NCBI GenBank assembly: GCA_018262985.1
Contig: JADFDI010000016.1
Coordinates: 1 to 34,108, forward strand
Length of the DNA stretch: 34,108 nucleotides
Direction of reading: 5' to 3'
Source of the DNA: Spirochaetota bacterium
GTDB lineage: Bacteria; Spirochaetota; Spirochaetia; Treponematales; UBA12059
Under the pieces are notes generated by a model. That model had not been told where the DNA came from and ran no database searches. It worked only from the letters and a program-made list of their open reading frames with translations. Both the position numbers and the translations under genes were made by a program. Each line of letters begins with the position of its first letter. Position 1 is the stretch's first letter. This document shows positions 1 to 8,501 of the stretch, one piece after another.

Positions 1-49
1 CGAGAGCCTTGAGCGCCGCAATGTCGTCGGGCAAATCCGCGGCCTTCAT
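1..49 (-). CDS. tnpC: IS66 transposase TnpC, N-terminal fragment
   Basis: Only the first 16 codons are inside the window (MKAADLPDDIAALKAL). The LPDD-x-xAL-KAL start is typical of IS66 transposases, and the gene lies just downstream of tnpB in the family's normal order, with a 46-base gap. The start is the ATG at 49. The DDE catalytic domain lies outside the window, so it is unknown whether the element is still active. Confidence 0.75.
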   Translation of the reverse strand, partial: MKAADLPDDIAALKAL

Positions 50-95
50 GGTGGGGGAATTCTATCATGGACGAATTCCCGCTGCAACGATTTCC

Positions 96-440
96 TTATC
101 CGGCGACTCGATACTCAAGCGGTTTGTGCTCCTTCCACACGTCGATGCCGCGAAGGAGCGCGCGGATCTTCGTTCTCGTCATCTCGTCGAGTTCGGCGCC
201 GCGGCTCGGCCAGGGAAACGCGTCGCGCTCGAGCCGCTTTTGCCAGAGGCAGAATCCCGTCGAGTCCCAGTACAGGATCTTCGCGACCCGGCGCGTCTTT
301 CCGCAGAAAACGAAGTAGCTCCCGTCGAACGGGCCTTCAGGCCGGAGCTCCTGCACGATGGCCGCCAGCCCGTTGATCTGCTTCCGCATGTCCGTGAACC
401 CGATCCTGACGAAGATCCGCTTATCCTTGGCGATGTGCAT
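96..440 (-). CDS. tnpB: IS66 family accessory protein TnpB
   Basis: A 114-residue protein, the usual length for IS66 TnpB (Orf2). Family landmarks are the N-terminal FVRIGFTDMRKQINGLA segment, the central FVFCGKTRRVAKILYWDSTGFCLW block and a C-terminal basic/aromatic tail. The protein is required with TnpC for transposition of this family, but its biochemical role is not settled. An AGG-rich ribosome binding site precedes the ATG at 440. The reading frame is intact, so the element may be a recent arrival. Confidence 0.93.
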   Translation of the reverse strand: MHIAKDKRIFVRIGFTDMRKQINGLAAIVQELRPEGPFDGSYFVFCGKTRRVAKILYWDSTGFCLWQKRLERDAFPWPSRGAELDEMTRTKIRALLRGIDVWKEHKPLEYRVAG

Positions 441-493
441 CCTGGCACCTCCGAACCGGCAACGATGCCGGATCCGAGGTCGATTGTCAGGAT

Positions 494-513
494 GGGGGGA
501 AATGGACGCTTAC
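494..513 (-). repeat. IS66 terminal inverted repeat
   Basis: Read inward on the minus strand the end is GTAAGCGTCCATTTCCCCCC. The GTAAGCG tip is characteristic of IS66 elements and marks the junction with host DNA at 513/514. An in-frame ATG at 492 lies inside this end and could supply a new start to the truncated acetyltransferase gene beyond. Confidence 0.8.
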
Positions 514-1415
514 GCTCGGCCGTGCCCTGCCTGCCAGCCGAAGGCGCGGCGGAAGCCCTCCGCGCCCGCCTCGAGGGGCTCTTTTCGCGCGGTCGCGGCC
601 TCGCGGCCTTTTCCGGCGACGCGCTCGTCGGCTACCTCGCGGGCTATCCCGTCCCGGCCCATTTCGGCGAAGCCGGGGGCGTCCACATTCCCCTCCACGG
701 CCACGCGCGCGCCGCCGGATACGGACCCGGCTTCGTGCTTTCGCTCTACGACCGCGCGGCGGCGTCCTGGGTCCGCGACGGCCTGCTTTCGCACACGGTC
801 ACCGCCTACGCCCACGACGCGCCCCTCATCGAGGCGTGGTTCCGGAACGGCTTCGGCATGCGCTGCGCCGACGCCATGCGCGCCGTGCCGGCCTCCGCGA
901 CCGAGGCCGAAGCGCCGCCCGGCGCGCGGATCGCCCCGGCGCGCGCGGAGCACGCGGAGGTCCTCGCGCCGCTCCACCGCGCCCACAACGAGTTCTACCG
1001 GCGCTCGCCGCTCTTCATGAACCACCCCGACGAGGACCCCGCGGCGGAATTCGTGGAATGGATCCACGACGGGGCGCGCCGCGAGTGGGCGGCTTTCCGG
1101 GGCGACGCGCCCGTCGCCTTCCTGCGCGTCGGCACGACGGCGGAGAATTTCGCCTCGAGCCTCGACTCCGTGCGGAACATCCAGGGCCTCTACGTCGACC
1201 CGTCCGCGCGCGGGCGGGGCATCGCCCGGGCCCTGGTCGACGCTGCCTTCGCCTGGTGCGCGCGCTCCGGAGTCCCGCTTCTCGGCGTCGACTACGAGAC
1301 GCTCAACCGTCCCGCCGCCAGCCTCTGGGAGGACCGCTTCGAGGTCTACACGCGCTCGCTCGCGCGCCGCGTCGACGAGCGCGTCCGAGCGTACGCCGGG
1401 CTCGAGCCGGAATGA
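514..1415 (+). pseudogene. GNAT acetyltransferase, 5' end removed by IS66 insertion
   Basis: About 300 residues remain of a protein with two tandem GNAT folds. The first half carries LAAFSGDALVGYLAGYP, the usual strand pair of an N-terminal GNAT-like domain. The second half has the acetyl-CoA loop LYVDPSARGRGIARALVDAA followed by GVDYETLNRPAASLWE, a classic GNAT C-terminus. The reading frame is open leftward into the insertion sequence with no host start codon, so the native N-terminus (perhaps 30-60 residues) was lost to the insertion. An ATG at 492 within the element end is in frame and might allow expression of a hybrid N-terminus. Substrate unknown. The frame is otherwise undamaged. Confidence 0.8.
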
Positions 1416-1548
1416 CGGGAACGCGCGAGCGAGCCTGTCCGCCCGGGGCCGGGGCCCGAGGCGGCCCGGACCGGGACGCTGGATTTTCGGGAGCCTTCCG
1501 TGCCATGATGGCGGCGCATCCTCCTCGCGTCCGGAGCGGTCTTCATCC

Positions 1549-2253
1549 ATGGAATTCGAGTTCCCCGTCAAGCGCGTCTTCTTCGATTCCGGCATGGTGC
1601 TCGTGCATCCGCGCACGGGGCACTGGTTCGCCACGGAAACCTTCAAGTCCGCCTGCGCCGCGCTCGGCGCGAGCTGGGAGGAGGTCCTCGCCGGGCCGAC
1701 CGCCGAGGTGGCCCGGGTCTACCTCGACGAGAACCACCTGATCCGCACCGAGGACGAGGAGCTCGCGCTCTTCTCGGATTATTACCGCATCCTGCTCGCG
1801 CCCTTCGCTCCCGACGAGCTCGAGGCGGTCGTGGAACGCTGCGCGCTCGCCAAGGTCAAGGATTACGCGAAGTACGCGTTCTACGCCGACGTGCGCGAAG
1901 CCGTCCCGCGCCTCGCCGCGCGCTTCCCCCTCGGCATCATCTCCGACGCCTGGCCCTCGGTGCTCTCGGTCTACGAGGCGGCGGGCCTCCGGCGCTGGTT
2001 CGACCCCTTCGTCGTCTCGTCGATCCACGGCTCGGTCAAGGCGGAGGGCACGCTCTTCGAGATCGCCCTCTCCGGCGTCGCCGAGGCGCCCGAGGAGTGC
2101 CTCTTCGTCGACGACAGCCCGAAGAACTGCGAGCTCGCCGCCTACTACGGCCTCAACCCCGTGCTCTTCCTCCGCGGCTCCCCCGCCCCGAACCGCTCCT
2201 CCCAGTTCCCCCAGGCCCGCAGCCTCGCCGAGCTCGAGAAGCTGCTCGGGTAG
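1549..2253 (+). CDS. HAD-superfamily (subfamily IA) hydrolase
   Basis: A 234-residue protein with the four HAD motifs in order. Motif I is VFFDSGMVLVHP with nucleophile Asp13. Motif II is GIISDAW near residue 126. Motif III is the Lys in HGSVKAEG. Motif IV is CLFVDDSPKNCELAAYYGL. A helical cap follows motif I. Position +2 after the nucleophile is Gly rather than Asp, as in YihX-like sugar-phosphate phosphatases (DLGNV). A phosphatase acting on a small phosphorylated metabolite is the best guess; the substrate is unknown. The start at 1549 is chosen because the conserved motif I begins about ten residues later. No strong ribosome binding site is visible. It is convergent with the permease gene that follows. 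Confidence 0.82.
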   Translation: MEFEFPVKRVFFDSGMVLVHPRTGHWFATETFKSACAALGASWEEVLAGPTAEVARVYLDENHLIRTEDEELALFSDYYRILLAPFAPDELEAVVERCALAKVKDYAKYAFYADVREAVPRLAARFPLGIISDAWPSVLSVYEAAGLRRWFDPFVVSSIHGSVKAEGTLFEIALSGVAEAPEECLFVDDSPKNCELAAYYGLNPVLFLRGSPAPNRSSQFPQARSLAELEKLLG

Positions 2254-2261
2254 CACGAACC

Positions 2262-2297
2262 CGGGAAGCGCGTCTTCCTGGTTTGCCGCGCTTCCCG
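2262..2297. terminator. Hairpin between convergent genes
   Basis: A perfect 10-bp inverted repeat, CGGGAAGCGC / GCGCTTCCCG, with a 16-base loop lies between the stop codons of the HAD gene (2253) and the permease gene (2339). It has no clear T-run, so it would be a weak intrinsic terminator, possibly working in both directions. Confidence 0.5.
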
Positions 2298-2338
2298 CAG
2301 GAATGGAATGAGGTTCTCCCCCTTCCCCGTGGCCTCGC

Positions 2339-3373
2339 CTATTTCGGTGCCCGTACCCGCGGGTCGAGGAGGCCGTAGGCGAGGTCGAGCAGGGCCATCG
2401 ACACGCAGATGACCAAGGCCAGGGCCGCGAAGGCGCCGGCGGTCAGGCGGACGTCGTTGCCGCGGATCGAGGTCCAGAGCAGGAGCCCGAGTCCCGGGCG
2501 CGCGAAGACGATCTCCACCAGCGCGTCGCCGCCGAAGCTCTGCACGAGCGCGATGACCGCGTTCGAGGCGATGGCCGGCGAGGAGCTGCGGAGCACGTGG
2601 GTCCGCATGATCTTGCCTTCGGGAATGCCGCGCCCCCGCGCCGACATGACGAAGTCCTCGTGGAGGTTCGCGTCGAGGGCCGCGCGCGCGAGCAGGGCGA
2701 AGGCCCAGACCCGCAGGCCCGCGATCGAGAGCACCGGCAGGACCAGGTAGGAAAGGCGGTCGAGCAAGGCCAGGATGGGGTTCTCCGGAGGCGGCACCGA
2801 GGCGAGCGCGCCGAAGGGGAAGACGCGGAGCTCGAGCGAGAAGGCCATGACGAGGAAGGCGCCCGCCCACCAGGTCGGCGCGCCGTGTATCATGGCGGCG
2901 ACGCGCGCGAGCAGGCGGTCCGTCCTTCCTCCCGGTTTCGACGCGGCCGAGAGCGCGAGGGCCAGCCCCGCGGCCACCGAAAGCGCGGTCGAGAGGGAGA
3001 AGAGGACGAGCGTGGAGCCGAAGGCCTCGAGCACCTTGGTCCGACGCGCGGCGGTGCCCGACATCCGGTTGCCCGTCTCGCCCAGGTCGAGGCTGACGAT
3101 GCGCCACCAGGACTTGAGGACGCGCGCGGCGAGGGGCAGGTGGAGCCCGTAGGCGCGCTCGAGCGCCTTGATCGTGTCGGCGCGGAAATCCTCCGGGCTC
3201 CTGCCCTCGCGCGATGCCTCGGTGCTCGCGCCGACCAGGGCGCGCGTCGTCTCGAGGATGTCCGCGCGCGCGGTCGCCTCGAGCGAGCCGTTGAGGATGG
3301 TGGAGATCGCCAGCACGGAGACTGCCCAGGCCAGGAGCGCCGTCCCCGCCCGCTTCAGCGCGTAGTGTCGCAT
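2339..3373 (-). CDS. DppB/OppB-type ABC transporter permease, orphan
   Basis: A 344-residue inner-membrane permease of the dipeptide/oligopeptide/nickel ABC family. An N-terminal membrane segment (LKRAGTALLAWAVSVLAIS) is followed by a periplasmic loop and about five further hydrophobic segments. The coupling EAA-type loop is visible as DFVMSARGRGIPEGKIMRTHVLR near residues 240-265. The ATG at 3373 is the first Met of the frame that precedes the membrane helix. Such permeases normally work with a DppC partner, two ATPases and a binding protein, but none of these is nearby. The downstream gene is convergent and the upstream gene is ygeW. The protein is either a remnant or uses subunits encoded elsewhere. 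Confidence 0.85.
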   Translation of the reverse strand: MRHYALKRAGTALLAWAVSVLAISTILNGSLEATARADILETTRALVGASTEASREGRSPEDFRADTIKALERAYGLHLPLAARVLKSWWRIVSLDLGETGNRMSGTAARRTKVLEAFGSTLVLFSLSTALSVAAGLALALSAASKPGGRTDRLLARVAAMIHGAPTWWAGAFLVMAFSLELRVFPFGALASVPPPENPILALLDRLSYLVLPVLSIAGLRVWAFALLARAALDANLHEDFVMSARGRGIPEGKIMRTHVLRSSSPAIASNAVIALVQSFGGDALVEIVFARPGLGLLLWTSIRGNDVRLTAGAFAALALVICVSMALLDLAYGLLDPRVRAPK

Positions 3374-3470
3374 GATGAATATGAACGCCGAGCCGCCGAG
3401 AACGCCGGGAGGAGAACGGGAAGGGAAAGCGGCCCGGCTGTAAGCTCGCTCACCCTTCTTCAGCGTTCTT

Positions 3471-3494
3471 CCCGGCGTCCCGGCGTCCCGGCGT
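3471..3494. repeat. Short tandem repeat, three 8-bp units
   Basis: Three direct copies of CCCGGCGT lie between ygeW and the permease gene. An approximate complement, AACGCCGGGA, occurs at 3399-3408, so the region could fold, but no T-run follows. The rest of 3374-3504 shows nothing recognisable. Confidence 0.6.
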
Positions 3495-3504
3495 CGTTCC
3501 TTTT

Positions 3505-4698
3505 CTAGATGGTCCGGGGCGTGGCGCGGGCGAGGAGGGCTTCGAGCGTGGCCGCCGGGTCCTTCCGCTTGCCGAGCAGGATCATGGCCGCGATGATGTA
3601 CGGCTTCCAGCTCGCCTCGCGGTAGGTGTCGTCGCGGTAGCGGTCGAAGACGCTCGCGGCCACCTCGCCGGCCTTGCACGAGACGCCGGTGATGTCGGCG
3701 GGCAGGCAGTGCATGTAGAGCGCCTTCCCCGCCTTCGTCAGCTTCATCTTCTCCTCGGTGCACTCCCAGTCCTGGAACTTCGCGTTGTTGGCGAGGCAGG
3801 ACTTCTCGAGCTCCTTGAGTCCGGCCTGGTCGCCCGAGTGGAGGAGGGGGACGCGCTGCTGCATCACGTGGAAGGGCGCCCAGCTCTTCGGGTAGACGAT
3901 GTCCGCGTCCTTGAAGGCCTCGTCCATCGACTTGACGTGGCTGAACGTGCCGCCGGACTCCTTCGCCTGCTTCCTCGAGAGCTCCACCACCTCGGGAATC
4001 AAGTCGTAGCCCTCGGGGTGGGCGAGCGTCACGTCCATGCCGAAGCGGGTCGCGAGGCCGATGATGCCCTGCGGCACCGAGAGCGGCTTGCCGTACGAGG
4101 GCGAGTAGGCCCAGGTCATGGCGAGCTTCTTGCCCTTGAGCTTGTCGAGGCCGCCGAAGTGCTTGGCGAGGTGGAGGAGGTCGGCCATCGACTGGGTCGG
4201 GTGGTCGATGTCGGACTGGAGGTTGACGATGGTCGGGCGGTCGGGCAGGACGCCCGCGGCCACGCCGTCGTCGAGACTGCGGCCGACCTCGCGCTGGTAC
4301 TTGTCGCCTTCGCCCAGGTACATGTCGTCGCGGATGCCGATCGCCTCGGTCAGGAAGCTGATCATGTTCGCGGTCTCGCGCACGGTCTCGCCGTGGGCGA
4401 TCTGGCTCTTGCCCTCGTCGAGGTCCTGCACGTACAGGCCGAGGAGGTCGCAGGCGCTCGAGTAGCTGAAGCGCGTGCGCGTGGAATTGTCGCGGAAGTT
4501 CGACACCGCGATGCCGGAGTCCCAGAGCTTCGGGCTGATCCCGGCGTCGCGCATGAGCCGCAGGGCCTCCGCCACGAGGAAGGTGGCCTCGAGCTCGTCG
4601 CGCGACTTCTCCCAGGTCAGGAGGAAGTCCTTGCGGTACATCCCGGTCTTCTTCTGCTTGAGCGCGCCGATCAGCGCCTTCACGTCGTCAGTCTTCAT
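3505..4698 (-). CDS. ygeW: Knotted carbamoyltransferase YgeW
   Basis: A 397-residue protein, almost the same length as E. coli YgeW (396). It matches over its whole length, including NSTRTRFSYSSACDLLGL (carbamoyl-phosphate motif STRTR at 72-76), QDLDEGKSQIAHGETVRETANMIS, MTWAYSPSYGKPLSVPQGI and HCLPADITGVSC (330 on). YgeW is a transcarbamylase that, in the uric-acid pathway of anaerobes, is thought to phosphorolyse a ureido intermediate related to 2,3-diureidopropionate, giving carbamoyl phosphate. The ATG at 4698 is chosen over an upstream frame extension because GGGAGGAAG sits just before it and the protein then aligns with the family start. It is last in the purine gene set, separated from xdhD by a palindromic repeat. 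No carbamate kinase is seen nearby. Confidence 0.95.
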   Translation of the reverse strand: MKTDDVKALIGALKQKKTGMYRKDFLLTWEKSRDELEATFLVAEALRLMRDAGISPKLWDSGIAVSNFRDNSTRTRFSYSSACDLLGLYVQDLDEGKSQIAHGETVRETANMISFLTEAIGIRDDMYLGEGDKYQREVGRSLDDGVAAGVLPDRPTIVNLQSDIDHPTQSMADLLHLAKHFGGLDKLKGKKLAMTWAYSPSYGKPLSVPQGIIGLATRFGMDVTLAHPEGYDLIPEVVELSRKQAKESGGTFSHVKSMDEAFKDADIVYPKSWAPFHVMQQRVPLLHSGDQAGLKELEKSCLANNAKFQDWECTEEKMKLTKAGKALYMHCLPADITGVSCKAGEVAASVFDRYRDDTYREASWKPYIIAAMILLGKRKDPAATLEALLARATPRTI

Positions 4699-4731
4699 TT
4701 CTTCCTCCCAAATTGCTTCGAAACGATCGAG

Positions 4732-4808
4732 CACACAAAGGCACGAAGGCACAAAGTTGGATGGCTTCGGATATCCTCCATCCCTCCGTGCCTTCGTGCC
4801 TTTGTGTG
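4732..4808. repeat. Dispersed palindromic repeat, copy 1 (xdhD-ygeW gap)
   Basis: A perfect 21-bp inverted repeat (arms 4732-4752 and 4788-4808; left arm begins CACACAAAGGCAC) encloses an inner GGATGG/CCATCC pair (4759-4764 / 4778-4783), so the whole unit could fold into one long hairpin. It begins 7 bases after the xdhD stop and ends about 33 bases before the ygeW start. A related copy lies at 27093-27165. The AAAGGCAC-x-AAGGCAC core is like repeats scattered in many bacterial genomes. It may act as a partial terminator or mRNA stabiliser inside the operon. Confidence 0.85.
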
Positions 4809-4815
4809 AGCTAAC

Positions 4816-7683
4816 TCATGAGAGCTTCCCCATGGCGCGGAGTATCCGCTCGGGGGTGAAGGGCCACTCGCGGCACCAGGCGCCGACGGCGTCGTGGATG
4901 GCGATGGCGATGGCGGGCGCGGAGCCGTTGAGCGAGATCTCCGACACGCTCTTCCCGCCGAAGGGCCCCACCTCGTCGGCGACGGGCACGAGCTCCACGT
5001 GGAAGTCCTCGGGCACCTCGTAGATCGAGGGGATCTTGTAGTCGAGGAAGCCGAGGTTGAGCGGCTTGCCCTTCTCGTCGAAGAGCAATTCCTCGTAGAG
5101 CGAGTGGCCGACCGCCTTCATGACGCCGCCGTAGATCTGCCCGAGCGCGAGGGCCGGATTGATGGGCGTGCCGCAGTCCTGGTAGGCGTGGTAGCGGCGC
5201 AGCTTCACCTCGCCGGAGCGGACGTTGACCGCCGCCTCGACGAAGTGCGCGCCGTAGGGGAAGGCCGCGTGCTCGGTCTTGAAGTTGCCGAAGCCCGTGA
5301 GCTCGTGGTGGCCCTCGCCCTGCACGCCCTGGTGGGCGAGCTCGGCGAGCGTCACCTGGCCCTTCTTCCCCTTGACGACGCCGCGGTGGACGAGGACGAG
5401 GTCGGAGACGCTCTCGCCGAGCATGACGGCGGCCGCCTCGAGGCACTTGCGCTTCAGGTCCTCCGCGGCCTTGACCGCGGCGTTGCCCGAGAAGTAGGTG
5501 CCGGAGCTCGCGTAGGCGCCCTTGTCGAAGGGGGTGGTGTCCGTGTCGCCCGAGACCACCGCCACGTCCTCCATGTCGAGGCCCATGATCTCGGCGGCGG
5601 CCTTGGTGGTCACCGTGTCGAGGCCCGTGCCGAGGTCCGCGCCGCCCGAGAGCATGAGGAGGGTCCCGCCCTGCAAGAGGCGGAGCTCCGCGTTGGCGGC
5701 GTCGAGGCCGGGGAGCCCCGAGCCCTGCTGGATGATGACCGCGCCGCGGCCGATCCTCCAGTCGCCGTCCGCGGCGCTCCTCGGCGCGTCCCAGGCGAAG
5801 GCCTTCTTCCCGCGCGCGATCATCTCGCCCAAGCCGCACTCGCCGAGGGTGACGGCCGCGCCGGGGCGGCCCTCGCCGAGCGAGCGCAGGATCTCGATGC
5901 GGCTGCCCGAACGCACGCGGTTCTTCTCGATGAGCTCGAGCTGGTCCATCCCGAGCTCGGCGGCCAGCTCCGCGAGCGCGGTCTGGAGGGCGAAACTGCC
6001 CTTGGGCGCGCCGTAGCCCTGGTAGGCGCCCGCGGGCGCGAGGTTCGTGTAGTAGGACTTCACCTCGAAGCGCGCGTTGTCGCAGAGGAGGAGGGGCAGG
6101 CTCTTCGAGATGGCGTTCATGGGGACGGTCAGGCAGTGCTGGCCGTAGGGGCCCGTGTCCGCGTCCAGCTTCATCAGGATGGCGGTGAGCGTGCCGTCCT
6201 TCTTCGCGCCGAGCTTGACGGTGATCTCCATCAGGTGGCGCGTGCGGCTCGCGGCGAATTCCTGGGCGCGGTCGTAGCGGAAGAACACCGTCCGGCCGGT
6301 CTTCCAGGCCAGGTAGCCGGCCAGGTCCTCGACGACGATGTCCTGCTTGGCGCCGAATCCGCCGCCGACGCGCTCCTTGATGATGCGGACCTTGTGCTCG
6401 GGGAGGCCGACCACGCGCGAGACGATGCGCCTGACGTGCCAGGGAACCTGGGTCGAGGCGTGCAGCACGAGGCGGTCGGCTTCGACCTTGGCGAGCACCA
6501 CGTGGGGCTCCATCGGCGTGCACTGGACGCGGTTGCCCTTGTAGGTTCGCTCGATGACGACGTCCGCCTCGGCGAAGCCCTTGTCCACGTCGCCGATGCC
6601 GTCGGCCACGCTGGCCGCCAGGTTGCGGTGCGGGTCGGCATGCAGGGGGAACTGGTAGACGATGGGGTCGTCGCGGCCGTCGCCCTCGGTGGAGCTGCCC
6701 GCGGGCGGGTCGCCGACCACGTACGAGACCTTGCCGTGGTGGACGACCGGCGCGCCGGGTCTCCGGGCCTCGGCGATGGAGAGCACGGGCGGCAGCACCT
6801 CGTACTCGACCTCGATGGCCGCGAGGGCGGCGCGCGCCTCCTCGAGGCTTTCGGCCAGCACGGCGGCCACGCGGTCGCCGACGTGGCGGACCTTGCGCGG
6901 GAACATGCGCTGGTCGTGGGGGCTCGGCTCGGGGAAGCCCTGGCCCGCGGTGGTGTAGACCTGGTCGGGGCAGTTGTCCTTGGTGACGACGGCGACGACG
7001 CCCGGCAGCTTTTCGGCCTTCGAGACGTCCACCTTCCTCACCCAGGCGTGCGCGTGCGGGCTCTGGAGGATGAGGAGGTGGCAGGCGTCGGACGGCACCT
7101 TGTCCTCGACGAAGGCGCGCTCCCCGCGCGCGAGCGCGGCGGCGTCGACCTTCCCGCGGTCCTTGCCGACGTGGCGGAGCTCCGGCGCGAACTCGGGCGC
7201 CGCGGCCTCCGCGTACGCGGGTTCCTTGAGGCGCTTCGCGGCGATGCGCGCGGCGTTGAAGAACTGCTCGTAGCCCGTGCAACGGCAGAGCGTGCCCGAG
7301 AGGGCGTCGCGCACTTCGTCCCCGGAAGGATCCGGACTGCGCTCGAGGAGCTCGTGGAGGGCGAGGGTCACCGCGGGCGTGCAGTAGCCGCACTGGACGC
7401 AGGCCGCGTCGATCAAGGCCTGCTGCACCCCCGAGAGCTTGCGGTCCTTCGAGTAGAAGTCGACCGTGTAGACCTTCTTCCCTTCGACCTGAACCGCGAG
7501 GATCTGGCAGGAGTTGACCTGCTTCCCGTCGAGGAGCACCGCGCAGAGGCCGCAGGAACCCTCGCCGTCGCAGCCGTTCCGCACCGACACGATGCCCTTG
7601 GCGCGGAGCGCGTCGAGCAAGGTGGTGCCGGGCTCGACGTTCCACGAGGCGGCGCGGCCGTTGAGTTCGAAATTAACCTTCAT
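4816..7683 (-). CDS. xdhD: XdhD-type molybdenum hydroxylase, fused 2Fe-2S and Mo domains
   Basis: 955 residues, as in E. coli XdhD (956). The N-terminal ferredoxin domain has Cys38, 44, 47 and 59. A second 2Fe-2S domain has Cys98, 101, 133 and 135. The rest is the molybdopterin domain with RVGGGFGAKQD, APAGAYQGYGAPKG and C-terminal GGKSVSEISLNGSAP, in which Glu915 is the probable catalytic base. Family members are annotated as selenium-dependent hydroxylases or selenate-reductase subunits and form part of the uric-acid gene cluster. The FAD subunit is the adjacent ygfM. The residues matching the substrate-binding Glu and Arg of true xanthine dehydrogenase are Gln here (AKQ and YQG), so the substrate probably differs from xanthine. 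Its ATG overlaps the ygfM stop by 4 bases. Confidence 0.93.
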   Translation of the reverse strand: MKVNFELNGRAASWNVEPGTTLLDALRAKGIVSVRNGCDGEGSCGLCAVLLDGKQVNSCQILAVQVEGKKVYTVDFYSKDRKLSGVQQALIDAACVQCGYCTPAVTLALHELLERSPDPSGDEVRDALSGTLCRCTGYEQFFNAARIAAKRLKEPAYAEAAAPEFAPELRHVGKDRGKVDAAALARGERAFVEDKVPSDACHLLILQSPHAHAWVRKVDVSKAEKLPGVVAVVTKDNCPDQVYTTAGQGFPEPSPHDQRMFPRKVRHVGDRVAAVLAESLEEARAALAAIEVEYEVLPPVLSIAEARRPGAPVVHHGKVSYVVGDPPAGSSTEGDGRDDPIVYQFPLHADPHRNLAASVADGIGDVDKGFAEADVVIERTYKGNRVQCTPMEPHVVLAKVEADRLVLHASTQVPWHVRRIVSRVVGLPEHKVRIIKERVGGGFGAKQDIVVEDLAGYLAWKTGRTVFFRYDRAQEFAASRTRHLMEITVKLGAKKDGTLTAILMKLDADTGPYGQHCLTVPMNAISKSLPLLLCDNARFEVKSYYTNLAPAGAYQGYGAPKGSFALQTALAELAAELGMDQLELIEKNRVRSGSRIEILRSLGEGRPGAAVTLGECGLGEMIARGKKAFAWDAPRSAADGDWRIGRGAVIIQQGSGLPGLDAANAELRLLQGGTLLMLSGGADLGTGLDTVTTKAAAEIMGLDMEDVAVVSGDTDTTPFDKGAYASSGTYFSGNAAVKAAEDLKRKCLEAAAVMLGESVSDLVLVHRGVVKGKKGQVTLAELAHQGVQGEGHHELTGFGNFKTEHAAFPYGAHFVEAAVNVRSGEVKLRRYHAYQDCGTPINPALALGQIYGGVMKAVGHSLYEELLFDEKGKPLNLGFLDYKIPSIYEVPEDFHVELVPVADEVGPFGGKSVSEISLNGSAPAIAIAIHDAVGAWCREWPFTPERILRAMGKLS

Positions 7684-8501
7684 GAGAGGGCCTCCGCTCC
7701 GGCGAGGGCGTCCGCGAGGATTACGGCGCCGCGTCGCTTCTTGTACGCGGCCGAACCGCGCTGGTCGGAGATCGCGTCGAGCAAGGGCTCCGCGAGCTTT
7801 TCGATCCCGGCCTTGTCCGGCAGGGCCTTGCCTTCGAAGAGGGCTTCCAGCTTCGGCATGCGCCGCGCTCGGGGGCCGAAGCCGCCCATCGCGATCCTGA
7901 GGTCCTTCACGGCGCCGCCCTCGAGGCGGTACGCCGCGCCCACCGTGGCGGTGGCCACGTCGCAGGCGGTGCGGCTCGCGCGGCCCGAGGCCGCGAGCAG
8001 TCCCGCGGGCGCCTCGAAGCTCACGGTGAGCGCGAGGCCATCCTTCCGCTCGAGCCAGGCGGCGAGCGGCGCGGTCTTCGTCGCGGCCTTGCCGTCGGCG
8101 CCGCGGACCGCGTACTCGAGCGTCGCGTCGAGCGCGAGGAGGATCGGGACGAGGCTCGCGCAGGACTTGTCCGCCCCCAGGTTGCCGCCGAGCGTGGCCC
8201 GGTTCCGCGTGTTGCGGTTGGCCATCGAAAGCGCGGATTTCCGCAGGCAGGCGGGCAGGGCGGGCGAGTCGGCGAGGGCCTGGAAGGTCGCGCCCGCGCC
8301 GACGCGCGCGGTCGTTCCCTTCCGCCCGATGTCCGAAGGCACGAGCTCCCCGATGTCGACGGCGCGGCCCAGGTCGCCCTTCGTGCCGTGCTCCTCGCCG
8401 ACGAGGAGCCAGGTGCCCCCCGCCAGCGCGACCGATCCGGGGACGGCGAGCGCGGCCAGCGCCTCGTCGAGGGTTTTCGGTTTCAGGTACTCGTTCACCA
8501 T
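7680..8501 (-). CDS. ygfM: FAD-binding subunit of molybdenum hydroxylase (YgfM)
   Basis: A 273-residue protein of the CO-dehydrogenase/xanthine-dehydrogenase FAD-subunit fold. Landmarks are YLKPKTLDEALAAL at the start, LAGGTWLL (FAD pyrophosphate loop) near 27-33 and NRNTRNRATLGGNLGADKSCASL near 95-115. The C-terminal third is the usual CODH FAD C-terminal domain. It should pass electrons between FAD and the Fe-S clusters of the XdhD protein encoded next. The gene overlaps the upstream deaminase gene by 7 bases and xdhD by 4, so the three are translated as a coupled set. Confidence 0.9.
   Translation of the reverse strand: MVNEYLKPKTLDEALAALAVPGSVALAGGTWLLVGEEHGTKGDLGRAVDIGELVPSDIGRKGTTARVGAGATFQALADSPALPACLRKSALSMANRNTRNRATLGGNLGADKSCASLVPILLALDATLEYAVRGADGKAATKTAPLAAWLERKDGLALTVSFEAPAGLLAASGRASRTACDVATATVGAAYRLEGGAVKDLRIAMGGFGPRARRMPKLEALFEGKALPDKAGIEKLAEPLLDAISDQRGSAAYKKRRGAVILADALAGAEALS

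Larger units (their letters stand above)
1..513 (-). mobile_element. IS66-family insertion sequence, one end (partial)
   Basis: The segment carries the start of an IS66 tnpC transposase, a complete tnpB and a terminal inverted repeat whose outer end is base 513. The repeat reads GTAAGCGTCC inward on the minus strand, the typical IS66 terminus. No tnpA lies between the repeat and tnpB (73 bases), so this is a tnpB+tnpC type of element. The rest of the element lies left of the window. The host DNA to the right of base 513 is the body of an acetyltransferase gene, so the element sits inside that gene. The target duplication (8 bp in this family) cannot be checked because the other end is not visible. 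Confidence 0.88.

Noticed and set aside
1549-2253. Inactive HAD protein because the second motif-I Asp is Gly
   Set aside because: YihX-like phosphatases also have Gly at this position and are active, and the other motifs are intact.
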